64,000 nt of DNA from Litoditis marina (Eukaryota; Nematoda; Chromadorea; Rhabditida; Rhabditidae). Positions 13,101-26,139 of the stretch are shown here, in pieces (position 1 is the first letter of the stretch; every line of letters starts with the position of its first letter). Where the stretch lies: assembly GCA_964036275.1 (NCBI GenBank), contig OZ038434.1, forward strand, positions 22,123,879 through 22,187,878, written 5' to 3'. Below the pieces are notes generated by a model. That model was not told the DNA's origin, searched no databases, and saw nothing but the letters and a program-made list of their open reading frames with translations. Position numbers and translations under genes: made by a program.

Positions 13101-16100
13101 ACGTGAGGGTGAAATAGAGTTGTCTAAACATGAACGAATTACTGTAGTGAACTGATGATCTGGAACCTTATCTAACAATACTTTCATTCAGTTTTCTGTA
13201 TTTGTGGTGATGAGAAAATAAAGATGTCGTGAGGTTTCTGCGGTGTTCGGATGCGATAAGTCGGTCAGTACACGCACGTGAGGGTGAAATAGAGTTGTCT
13301 AAACATAAACGAATAACTGTAGTGAACTGATGCTCTGGAACCTTCTCTAACAATACTTTTATTCAGTTTGCTGTATTTGTGGTGTCGAGAATATAAAGAT
13401 GTCTTGAGGTTTCTGCGGATTTCGGATGCGATACGTCGGTCAGTACACGCACGCGAGGGTGAAATAGAGTTGTCTAGACATGAACGAATCACTGTAGTGA
13501 ACTGATGCTCTGGAACCTTCTCTAACAATACTTTTATTCAGTTTTCTGTAATTGTGGTGTTGAGAATATAGAGTTGTCTTGAGGTTTCTGCGGATTTCGG
13601 ATGCGATACGTCGGTCAGTACACGCACGTGAGGGTGAAATAGAGTTGTCTAAACATGAACGAATTACTGTAGTGAACTGAGGATCTGGAACCTTGTCTAA
13701 CAATACTTTTATTCAGTTTTCTGTATTTGTGGTAATGAGAAGATAAAGATGTCGTGAGGTTTCTGCGGATTTCGGATGCGATACGTCGGTCAGTACACGC
13801 ACGTGAGGGTGAAATGGAGTTTTCTAAACATGAACGATTTACTGTAGTGAACTTATGCTCTGGAACCTTCTCTAACAATACTTTTATTCAGTTTTCTGTA
13901 TGTGTGGTGTTGAGAATATAGAGATGTCTCGAGGTTTCTGCGGATTTCGGATGCGATACGTCGGTCAGTACACGCACGTGAGGGTGAAATAGAGTTGTCT
14001 AAACATGAACGAATTACTGTAGTGAACTGATGATCTGGAACCTTGTCTAACAATACTTTTATTCAGTTTTCTGTATTTGTGGTAATGAGAAGATAAAGAT
14101 GTCGTGAGGTTTCTGCGGATTTCGGATGCGATACGTCGGTCAGTACACGCACGTGAGGGTGAAATAGAGTTGTCTAAACATGAACGAATTACTGTAGTAA
14201 ACTGATGATCTGGAACCTTGTCTAACAACACTTTTATTCAGTTTTCTGTATTTGTGGTGATGAGAAGATAAAGATGTCGTGAGGTTTCTACGGTGTTCGG
14301 ATGCGATACGTCGGTCAGTACACGCACGTGAGGGTGAAATGGAGTTTTCTAAACATGAACGATTTACTGTAGTGAACTTATGCTCTGGAACCTTCTCTAA
14401 CAATACTTTTATTCAGTTTTCTGTATGTGTGGTGTTGAGAATATAGAGATGTCTCGAGGTTTCTGCGGATTTCGGATGCGATACGTCGGTCAGTACACGC
14501 ACGTGAGGGTGAAATAGAGTTGTCTAAACATGAACGAATTACTGTAGTGAACTGATGATCTGGAACCTTGTCTAACAATACTTTTATTCAGTTTTCTGTA
14601 TTTGTGGTAATGAGAAGATAAAGATGTCGTGAGGTTTCTGCGGATTTCGGATGCGATACGTCGGTCAGTACACGCACGTGAGGGTGAAATAGAGTTGTCT
14701 AAACATAAACGAATTACTGTAGTGAACTGATGATCTGGAACCTTGTCTAACAATACTTTTATTCAGTTTTCTGTATTTGTGGTGATGAGAAGATAAAGAT
14801 GTCGTGAGGTTTCTACGGTGTTCGGATGCGATACGTCGGTCAGTACACGCACGTGAGGGTGAAATAGAGTTCTAAACATGAACGAATTACTGTAGTGAAC
14901 TTATGCTCTGGAACCTTGTCTAACAATACTTTTATTCAGTTTTCTGTATGTGTGGTGTTGAGAATATAGAGATGTCTTGAGGTTTCTGCGGATTTCGGAT
15001 GCGATACGTCGATCAGTACACGCACGTGAGGGTGAAATAGAGTTGTCCAAACATGAACGAATTACTGTAGTGAACTGATGATCTGGAACCTTGTCTAACA
15101 ATACTTTTATTCAGTTTTCTGTATTTGTGGTGCTGAGAATATAGAGATGTCTTGAGTTTTTTGCGGATTTCGGGTGCGATACGTCGTTCAGTACACGCAC
15201 GTGAGGGTGAAATGGAGTTGTCTGAACATGAACGAATTACTGTAGTGAACTTATGCTCTGGAACCTTCTCTAACAATACTTTTATTCAGTTTTCTGTATG
15301 TGTGGTGTTGAGAATATAGAGATGTCTTGAGGTTTCTGCGGATTTCGGATGCGATACGTCGATCAGTACACGCACGTGAGGGTGAAATAAAGTTGTCTAA
15401 ACATGAACGAATTATTGTAGTGAACTGATGCTCTGGAACCTTGTCTAACAATACTTTTATTCAGTTTTCGGTCTTTGTGGAGTTGAAAATATAGAGATGT
15501 CTTGAGGTTTCTGCGGATTTTGGATGCGATACGTCGGTCAGTACACGCACGTGTGGGTGAAATAGAGTTGTCTAAACATGAACGAATTACTGTAGTGAAC
15601 TGATGATCTGGAACCTTGTCTAACAATACTTTTATTCAGTTTTCTGTATTTGTGGTGATGAGAAGATAAAGATGTCGTGAGGTTTCTACGGTGTTCGGAT
15701 GCGATACGTCGGTCAGTACACGCACGTGAGGGTGAAATAGAGTTCTAAACATGAACGAATTACTGTAGTGAACTTATGCTCTGGAACCTTGTCTAACAAT
15801 ACTTTTATTCAGTTTTCTGTATGTGTGGTGTTGAGAATATAGAGATGTCTTGAGGTTTCTGCGGATTTCGGATGCGATACGTCGATCAGTACACGCACGT
15901 GAGGGTGAAATAGAGTTGTCCAAACATGAACGAATTACTGTAGTGAACTGATGATCTGGAACCTTGTCTAACAATACTTTTATTCAGTTTTCTGTATTTG
16001 TGGTGTTGAGAATATAGAGATGTCTTGAGTTTTTTGCGGATTTCGGGTGCGATACGTCGTTCAGTACACGCACGTGAGGGTGAAATGGAGTTGTCTGAAC

Positions 16101-19100
16101 ATGAACGAATTACTGTAGTGAACTCATGCTCTGGAACCTTCTCTAACAATACTTTTATTCAGTTTTCTGTATGTGTGGTGTTGAGAATATAGAGATGTCT
16201 TGAGGTTTCTGCGGATTTCGGATGCGATACGTCGATCAGTACACGCACGTGAGGGTGAAATAAAGTTGTCTAAACATGAACGAATTATTGTAGTGAACTG
16301 ATGATCTGGAACCTTGTCTAACAATACTTTTATTCAGTTTTCTGTATTTGTGGTGTTAAGAATATAGAGATGTCTTGAGGTTTCTGCGAAATTCGGATGC
16401 GATACGTCAGTCAGTACACGCACGTGAGAGTGAAATAGAGTTGTCTAAACATGAACGAATTACTGTAGTGAACTGATGCTCTGGAACCTTCTCTAACAAT
16501 ACTTTTATTCAGTTTTCTGTATTTGTGGTGTTGAGAATATAGAGATGTCTTGAGGTTTCTGCGAATTTCGGATGCGATACGTCGGTCAGTACACGCACGT
16601 GAGGGTGAAATAGAGTTGTCTAAACATGAACGAATTACTGTAGTTAACTGATGCTCTGGAACCTTCTCTAACAATACTTTTATTCAGTTTTCGGTCTTTG
16701 TGGAGTTGAAAATATAGAGATGTCTTGAGGTTTCTGCGGATTTTGGATGCGATACGTCGGTCAGTACACGCACGTGTGGGTGAAATAGAGTTGTCTAAAC
16801 ATGAACGAATTACTGTAGTGAACTGATGCTCTGGAACCTTCTCTAACAATACTTTTATTCAGTTTGCTGTATTTGTGGTGTTGAGAATATAAAGATGTCT
16901 TGAGGTTTCTGCGGATTTCGGATGCGATTCGTCGGTCAGTACACGCACGCGAGGGTGAAATAGAGTTTTCTAAACATGAACGAATTACTGTAGTGAACTG
17001 ATGCTCTGGAACCTTCTCTAACAATACTTTTATTCAGTTTTCTGTATTTGTGGTGTTGAGAATATAGAGATGTCTTGAGGTTTCTGCGGATTTCGGATGC
17101 GATACGTCGGTCAGTACACGCACGCGAGGGTGAAATAGAGTTTTCTAAACATGAACGAATTACTGTAGTGAACTGATGCTCTGGAACCTTCTCTAACAAT
17201 ACTTTTATTCAGTTTTCTGTATTTGTGGTGTTGAGAATATAGAGATGTCTTGAGGTTTCTGCGGAGTTCGGATGCGATACGTCGGTCAGTACACGCACGC
17301 GAGGGTGAAATAGAGTTGTCTTAACATGAACAAATTACTGTAGTGAACTGATGCTCTGGAACCTTCTCTAACAATACTTTTATTCAGTTTTCTGTATTTG
17401 AGGTGTTGAGAATATAGAGATGTCTTGAGGTTTCTGCGAAGTTCGGATGCGATTCGTCGGTCAGTACACGCACGTGAGGGTGAAATAGAGTTGTCTAAAC
17501 ATGAACGAATTACTGTAGTGAACTGATGATCTGGAACCTTGTCTACCAATACTTTTATTCAGTTTTCTGTATTTGTGGTAATGAGAAGATAACGATGTCG
17601 TGAGGTTTCTGCGGATTTCGGATGCGATACGTCGGTCAGTACACGCACGTGAGGGTGAAATAGAGTTGTCTAAACATGAACGAATTACTGTAGTGAACTG
17701 ATGCTCTGGAACCTTCTCTAACAATACTTTTATTCAGTTTTCTGTATTTGTGGTGTTGAGAATATAGAGATGTCTTGAGGTTTCTGCGGATTTCGGATGC
17801 GATACGTCGGTCAGTACACGCACGCGAGGGTGAAATAGAGTTTTCTAAACATGAACGAATTACTGTAGTGAACTGATGCTCTGGAACCTTCTCTAACAAT
17901 ACTTTTATTCAGTTTTCTGTATTTGTGGTGTTGAGAATATAGAGATGTCTTGAGGTTTCTGCGGAGTTCGGATGCGATACGTCGGTCAGTACACGCACGC
18001 GAGGGTGAAATAGAGTTGTCTTAACATGAACAAATTACTGTAGTGAACTGATGCTCTGGAACCTTCTCTAACAATACTTTTATTCAGTTTTCTGTATTTG
18101 AGGTGTTGAGAATATAGAGATGTCTTGAGGTTTCTGCGAAGTTCGGATGCGATTCGTCGGTCAGTACACGCACGTGAGGGTGAAATAGAGTTGTCTAAAC
18201 ATGAACGAATTACTGTAGTGAACTGATGATCTGGAACCTTGTCTACCAATACTTTTATTCAGTTTTCTGTATTTGTGGTAATGAGAAGATAACGATGTCG
18301 TGAGGTTTCTGCGGATTTCGGATGCGATACGTCGGTCAGTACACGCACGTGAGGGTGAAATAGAGTTGTCTAAACATGAACGAATTACTGTAGTGAACTG
18401 ATGATCTGGAACCTTATCTAACAATACTTTCATTCAGTTTTCTGTATTTGTGGTGATGAGAAAATAAAGATGTCGTGAGGTTTCTGCGGTGTTCGGATGC
18501 GATAAGTCGGTCAGTACACGCACGTGAGGGTGAAATAGAGTTGTCTAAACATAAACGAATAACTGTAGTGAACTGATGCTCTGGAACCTTCTCTAACAAT
18601 ACTTTTATTCAGTTTGCTGTATTTGTGGTGTCGAGAATATAAAGATGTCTTGAGGTTTCTGCGGATTTCGGATGCGATACGTCGGTCAGTACACGCACGC
18701 GAGGGTGAAATAGAGTTGTCTAGACATGAACGAATCACTGTAGTGAACTGATGCTCTGGAACCTTCTCTAACAATACTTTTATTCAGTTTTCTGTAATTG
18801 TGGTGTTGAGAATATAGAGTTGTCTTGAGGTTTCTGCGGATTTCGGATGCGATACGTCGGTCAGTACACGCACGTGAGGGTGAAATAGAGTTGTCTAAAC
18901 ATGAACGAATTACTGTAGTGAACTGAGGATCTGGAACCTTGTCTAACAATACTTTTATTCAGTTTTCTGTATTTGTGGTAATGAGAAGATAAAGATGTCG
19001 TGAGGTTTCTGCGGATTTCGGATGCGATACGTCGGTCAGTACACGCACGTGAGGGTGAAATAGAGTTGTCTAAACATGAACGAATTACTGTAGTAAACTG

Positions 19101-20363
19101 ATGATCTGGAACCTTGTCTAACAACACTTTTATTCAGTTTTCTGTATTTGTGGTGATGAGAAGATAAAGATGTCGTGAGGTTTCTACGGTGTTCGGATGC
19201 GATACGTCGGTCAGTACACGCACGTGAGGGTGAAATGGAGTTTTCTAAACATGAACGATTTACTGTAGTGAACTTATGCTCTGGAACCTTCTCTAACAAT
19301 ACTTTTATTCAGTTTTCTGTATGTGTGGTGTTGAGAATATAGAGATGTCTCGAGGTTTCTGCGGATTTCGGATGCGATACGTCGGTCAGTACACGCACGT
19401 GAGGGTGAAATAGAGTTGTCTAAACATGAACGAATTACTGTAGTGAACTGATGATCTGGAACCTTGTCTAACAATACTTTTATTCAGTTTTCTGTATTTG
19501 TGGTAATGAGAAGATAAAGATGTCGTGAGGTTTCTGCGGATTTCGGATGCGATACGTCGGTCAGTACACGCACGTGAGGGTGAAATAGAGTTGTCTAAAC
19601 ATAAACGAATTACTGTAGTGAACTGATGATCTGGAACCTTGTCTAACAATACTTTTATTCAGTTTTCTGTATTTGTGGTGATGAGAAGATAAAGATGTCG
19701 TGAGGTTTCTACGGTGTTCGGATGCGATACGTCGGTCAGTACACGCACGTGAGGGTGAAATAGAGTTCTAAACATGAACGAATTACTGTAGTGAACTTAT
19801 GCTCTGGAACCTTGTCTAACAATACTTTTATTCAGTTTTCTGTATGTGTGGTGTTGAGAATATAGAGATGTCTTGAGGTTTCTGCGGATTTCGGATGCGA
19901 TACGTCGATCAGTACACGCACGTGAGGGTGAAATAGAGTTGTCCAAACATGAACGAATTACTGTAGTGAACTGATGATCTGGAACCTTGTCTAACAATAC
20001 TTTTATTCAGTTTTCTGTATTTGTGGTGTTGAGAATATAGAGATGTCTTGAGTTTTTTGCGGATTTCGGGTGCGATACGTCGTTCAGTACACGCACGTGA
20101 GGGTGAAATGGAGTTGTCTGAACATGAACGAATTACTGTAGTGAACTTATGCTCTGGAACCTTCTCTAACAATACTTTTATTCAGTTTTCTGTATGTGTG
20201 GTGTTGAGAATATAGAGATGTCTTGAGGTTTCTGCGGATTTCGGATGCGATACGTCGATCAGTACACGCACGTGAGGGTGAAATAAAGTTGTCTAAACAT
20301 GAACGAATTATTGTAGTGAACTGATGCTCTGGAACCTTGTCTAACAATACTTTTATTCAGTTT
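10198..20363 (-). repeat. Satellite A array, reverse block, section 2 with long segmental duplications
   Basis: About 58 reverse monomers form two long homologous halves. Sequence 10,335-13,815 recurs at 15,581-19,061 (offset 5,246, about 20 monomers), and 13,931-15,467 recurs at 18,827-20,363 (offset 4,896). Private markers carry over, such as the monomer with GCGGTGTTCGGATGCGATAA (about 13,241 and 18,487), the GTCGAGAATATAAAG variant, and GAGTTTTTTGCGG. Offsets that are short of an exact multiple of 175 by 2-4 bases are explained by monomers carrying a 2-bp deletion (GAGTTCTAAAC instead of GAGTTGTCTAAAC). Such blocks are the expected product of unequal exchange or amplification of multi-monomer units. 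No gene is seen. Confidence 0.95.
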
Positions 20364-23300
20364 TCTGTATTTGTGGTGATGAGAAGATAAAGATGTCGTG
20401 AGGTTTCTACGGTGTTCGGATGCGATACGTCGGTCAGTACACGCACGTGAGGGTGAAATGGAGTTTTCTAAACATGAACGATTTACTGTAGTGAACTTAT
20501 GCTCTGGAACCTTCTCTAACAATACTTTTATTCAGTTTTCTGTATGTGTGGTGTTGAGAATATAGAGATGTCTCGAGGTTTCTGCGGATTTCGGATGCGA
20601 TACGTCGGTCAGTACACGCACGTGAGGGTGAAATAGAGTTGTCTAAACATGAACGAATTACTGTAGTGAACTGATGATCTGGAACCTTGTCTAACAATAC
20701 TTTTATTCAGTTTTCTGTATTTGTGGTAATGAGAAGATAAAGATGTCGTGAGGTTTCTGCGGATTTCGGATGCGATACGTCGGTCAGTACACGCACGTGA
20801 GGGTGAAATAGAGTTGTCTAAACATAAACGAATTACTGTAGTGAACTGATGATCTGGAACCTTGTCTAACAATACTTTTATTCAGTTTTCTGTATTTGTG
20901 GTGATGAGAAGATAAAGATGTCGTGAGGTTTCTACGGTGTTCGGATGCGATACGTCGGTCAGTACACGCACGTGAGGGTGAAATAGAGTTCTAAACATGA
21001 ACGAATTACTGTAGTGAACTTATGCTCTGGAACCTTGTCTAACAATACTTTTATTCAGTTTTCTGTATGTGTGGTGTTGAGAATATAGAGATGTCTTGAG
21101 GTTTCTGCGGATTTCGGATGCGATACGTCGATCAGTACACGCACGTGAGGGTGAAATAGAGTTGTCCAAACATGAACGAATTACTGTAGTAAACTGATGA
21201 TCTGGAACCTTGTCTAACAATACTTTTATTCAGTTTTCTGTATTTGTGGTGTTGAGAATATAGAGATGTCTTGAGTTTTTTGCGGATTTCGGGTGCGATA
21301 CGTCGTTCAGTACACGCACGTGAGGGTGAAATGGAGTTGTCTGAACATGAACGAATTACTGTAGTGAACTTATGCTCTGGAACCTTCTCTAACAATACTT
21401 TTATTCAGTTTTCTGTATGTGTGGTGTTGAGAATATAGAGATGTCTCGAGGTTTCTGCGGATTTCGGATGCGATACGTCGGTCAGTACACGCACGTGAGG
21501 GTGAAATAGAGTTGTCTAAACATGAACGAATTACTGTAGTGAACTGATGATCTGGAACCTTGTCTAACAATACTTTTATTCAGTTTTCTGTATTTGTGGT
21601 AATGAGAAGATAAAGATGTCGTGAGGTTTCTGCGGATTTCGGATGCGATACGTCGGTCAGTACACGCACGTGAGGGTGAAATAGAGTTGTCTAAACATAA
21701 ACGAATTACTGTAGTGAACTGATGATCTGGAACCTTGTCTAACAATACTTTTATTCAGTTTTCTGTATTTGTGGTGATGAGAAGATAAAGATGTCGTGAG
21801 GTTTCTACGGTGTTCGGATGCGATACGTCGGTCAGTACACGCACGTGAGGGTGAAATAGAGTTCTAAACATGAACAAATTACTGTAGTGAACTTATGCTC
21901 TGGAACCTTGTCTAACAATACTTTTATTCAGTTTTCTGTATGTGTGGTGTTGAGAATATAGAGATGTCTTGAGGTTTCTGCGGATTTCGGATGCGATACG
22001 TCGATCAGTACACGCACGTGAGGGTGAAATAGAGTTGTCCAAACATGAACGAATTACTGTAGTGAACTGATGATCTGGAACCTTGTCTAACAATACTTTT
22101 ATTCAGTTTTCTGTATTTGTGGTGTTGAGAATATAGAGATGTCTTGAGTTTTTTGCGGATTTCGGGTGCGATACGTCGTTCAGTACACGCACGTGAGGGT
22201 GAAATGGAGTTGTCTGAACATGAACGAATTACTGTAGTGAACTTATGCTCTGGAACCTTCTCTAACAATACTTTTATTCAGTTTTCTGTATGTGTGGTGT
22301 TGAGAATATAGAGATGTCTTGAGGTTTCTGCGGATTTCGGATGCGATACGTCGATCAGTACACGCACGTGAGGGTGAAATAAAGTTGTCTAAACATGAAC
22401 GAATTATTGTAGTGAACTGATGCTCTGGAACCTTGTCTAACAATACTTTTATTCAGTTTTCTGTATTTGTGGTGATGAGAAGATAAAGATGTCGTGAGGT
22501 TTCTACGGTGTTCGGATGCGATACGTCGGTCAGTACACGCACGTGAGGGTGAAATGGAGTTTTCTAAACATGAACGATTTACTGTAGTGAACTTATGCTC
22601 TGGAACCTTCTCTAACAATACTTTTATTCAGTTTTCTGTATGTGTGGTGTTGAGAATATAGAGATGTCTCGAGGTTTCTGCGGATTTCGGATGCGATACG
22701 TCGGTCAGTACACGCACGTGAGGGTGAAATAGAGTTGTCTAAACATGAACGAATTACTGTAGTGAACTGATGATCTGGAACCTTGTCTAACAATACTTTT
22801 ATTCAGTTTTCTGTATTTGTGGTAATGAGAAGATAAAGATGTCGTGAGGTTTCTGCGGATTTCGGATGCGATACGTCGGTCAGTACACGCACGTGAGGGT
22901 GAAATAGAGTTGTCTAAACATAAACGAATTACTGTAGTGAACTGATGATCTGGAACCTTGTCTAACAATACTTTTATTCAGTTTTCTGTATTTGTGGTGA
23001 TGAGAAGATAAAGATGTCGTGAGGTTTCTACGGTGTTCGGATGCGATACGTCGGTCAGTACACGCACGTGAGGGTGAAATAGAGTTCTAAACATGAACGA
23101 ATTACTGTAGTGAACTTATGCTCTGGAACCTTGTCTAACAATACTTTTATTCAGTTTTCTGTATGTGTGGTGTTGAGAATATAGAGATGTCTTGAGGTTT
23201 CTGCGGATTTCGGATGCGATACGTCGATCAGTACACGCACGTGAGGGTGAAATAGAGTTGTCCAAACATGAACGAATTACTGTAGTGAACTTATGCTCTG

Positions 23301-25600
23301 GAACCTTGTCTAACAATACTTTTATTCAGTTTTCTGTATGTGTGGTGTTGAGAATATAGAGATGTCTTGAGGTTTCTGCGGATTTCGGATGCGATACGTC
23401 GATCAGTACACGCACGTGAGGGTGAAATAGAGTTGTCCAAACATGAACGAATTACTGTAGTGAACTGATGATCTGGAACCTTGTCTAACAATACTTTTAT
23501 TCAGTTTTCTGTATTTGTGGTGTTGAGAATATAGAGATGTCTTGAGTTTTTTGCGGATTTCGGGTGCGATACGTCGTTCAGTACACGCACGTGAGGGTGA
23601 AATGGAGTTGTCTGAACATGAACGAATTACTGTAGTGAACTTATGCTCTGGAACCTTCTCTAACAATACTTTTATTCAGTTTTCTGTATGTGTGGTGTTG
23701 AGAATATAGAGATGTCTTGAGGTTTCTGCGGATTTCGGATGCGATACGTCGATCAGTACACGCACGTGAGGGTGAAATAAAGTTGTCTAAACATGAACGA
23801 ATTATTGTAGTGAACTGATGCTCTGGAACCTTGTCTAACAATACTTTTATTCAGTTTTCTGTATTTGTGGTGATGAGAAGATAAAGATGTCGTGAGGTTT
23901 CTACGGTGTTCGGATGCGATACGTCGGTCAGTACACGCACGTGAGGGTGAAATGGAGTTTTCTAAACATGAACGATTTACTGTAGTGAACTTATGCTCTG
24001 GAACCTTCTCTAACAATACTTTTATTCAGTTTTCTGTATGTGTGGTGTTGAGAATATAGAGATGTCTCGAGGTTTCTGCGGATTTCGGATGCGATACGTC
24101 GGTCAGTACACGCACGTGAGGGTGAAATAGAGTTGTCTAAACATGAACGAATTACTGTAGTGAACTGATGATCTGGAACCTTGTCTAACAATACTTTTAT
24201 TCAGTTTTCTGTATTTGTGGTAATGAGAAGATAAAGATGTCGTGAGGTTTCTGCGGATTTCGGATGCGATACGTCGGTCAGTACACGCACGTGAGGGTGA
24301 AATAGAGTTGTCTAAACATAAACGAATTACTGTAGTGAACTGATGATCTGGAACCTTGTCTAACAATACTTTTATTCAGTTTTCTGTATTTGTGGTGATG
24401 AGAAGATAAAGATGTCGTGAGGTTTCTACGGTGTTCGGATGCGATACGTCGGTCAGTACACGCACGTGAGGGTGAAATAGAGTTCTAAACATGAACGAAT
24501 TACTGTAGTGAACTTATGCTCTGGAACCTTGTCTAACAATACTTTTATTCAGTTTTCTGTATGTGTGGTGTTGAGAATATAGAGATGTCTTGAGGTTTCT
24601 GCGGATTTCGGATGCGATACGTCGATCAGTACACGCACGTGAGGGTGAAATAGAGTTGTCCAAACATGAACGAATTACTGTAGTGAACTGATGATCTGGA
24701 ACCTTGTCTAACAATACTTTTATTCAGTTTTCTGTATTTGTGGTGTTGAGAATATAGAGATGTCTTGAGTTTTTTGCGGATTTCGGGTGCGATACGTCGT
24801 TCAGTACACGCACGTGAGGGTGAAATAGAGTTGTCTAAACATGAACGAATTACTGTAGTGAACTGATGATCTGGAACCTTGTCTAACAATACTTTTATTC
24901 AGTTTTCTGTATTTGTGGTGATGAGAAGATAAAGATGTCGTGAGGTTTCTACGGTGTTCGGATGCGATACGTCGGTCAGTACACGCACGTGAGGGTGAAA
25001 TAGAGTTCTAAACATGAACGAATTACTGTAGTGAACTTATGCTCTGGAACCTTGTCTAACAATACTTTTATTCAGTTTTCTGTATGTGTGGTGTTGAGAA
25101 TATAGAGATGTCTTGAGGTTTCTGCGGATTTCGGATGCGATACGTCGATCAGTACACGCACGTGAGGGTGAAATAGAGTTGTCCAAACATGAACGAATTA
25201 CTGTAGTGAACTGATGATCTGGAACCTTGTCTAACAATACTTTTATTCAGTTTTCTGTATTTGTGGTGTTGAGAATATAGAGATGTCTTGAGTTTTTTGC
25301 GGATTTCGGGTGCGATACGTCGTTCAGTACACGCACGTGAGGGTGAAATGGAGTTGTCTGAACATGAACGAATTACTGTAGTGAACTTATGCTCTGGAAC
25401 CTTCTCTAACAATACTTTTATTCAGTTTTCTGTATGTGTGGTGTTGAGAATATAGAGATGTCTTGAGGTTTCTGCGGATTTCGGATGCGATACGTCGATC
25501 AGTACACGCACGTGAGGGTGAAATAAAGTTGTCTAAACATGAACGAATTATTGTAGTGAACTGATGATCTGGAACCTTGTCTAACAATACTTTTATTCAG
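20364..25600 (-). repeat. Satellite A array, reverse block, section 3 with 873-bp 5-mer and 1,398-bp 8-mer units
   Basis: Reverse monomers are arranged in repeated series. Five consecutive variants recur with an 873-bp period (20,609 to 21,482; 21,020 to 21,893; 21,132 to 22,005). Eight recur with a 1,398-bp period (22,355 to 23,753; 22,593 to 23,991; 22,705 to 24,103). Each series contains one monomer with a 2-bp deletion (GAGTTCTAAAC near 20,988, 21,861, 23,085, 24,481 and 25,009), which explains 873 = 5 x 175 - 2 and 1,398 = 8 x 175 - 2. One monomer is locally duplicated at 23,116-23,491. No gene is seen. Confidence 0.93.
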
Positions 25601-26130
25601 TTTTCTGTATTTGTGGTGTTAAGAATATAGAGATGTATTGAGGTTTCTGCGAAATTCGGATGCGATACGTCGATCAGTACACGCACGTGAGAGTGAAATA
25701 GAGTTGTCTAAACATGAACGAATATCTGTAGTGAACTGATGCTCTGGAACCTTCTCTAACAATACTTTTATTCAGTTTTCTGTATTTGTGGTGTTAAGAA
25801 TATAGAGATGTATTGAGGTTTCTGCGAAATTCGGATGCGATACGTCGATCAGTACACGCACGTGAGGGTGAAATAAAGTTGTCTAAACATGAACGAATAT
25901 CTGTAGTGAACTGATGCTCTGGAACCTTCTCTAACAATACTTTTATTCAGTTTTCTGTATTTGTGGTGTTAAGAATATAGAGATGTATTGAGGTTTCTGC
26001 GAATTTCGGATGCGATACGTCGATCAGTACACGCACGTGAGGGTGAAATAAAGTTGTCTAAACATGAACGAATATCTGTAGTGAACTGATGCTCTGGAAC
26101 CTTCTCTAACAATACTTTTATTCAGTTTTC
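25601..26130 (-). repeat. Local triplication of one satellite A monomer variant
   Basis: Three adjacent reverse monomers share private changes: GAATATCTGTAG instead of GAATTACTGTAG (near 25,721, 25,896 and 26,070) and GATGTATTGAGG instead of GATGTCTTGAGG (near 25,630, 25,805 and 25,980). They are almost identical and lie at a 175-bp spacing. This is what very recent single-monomer amplification would leave. Confidence 0.85.
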
Positions 26131-26139
26131 TGTATTTGT

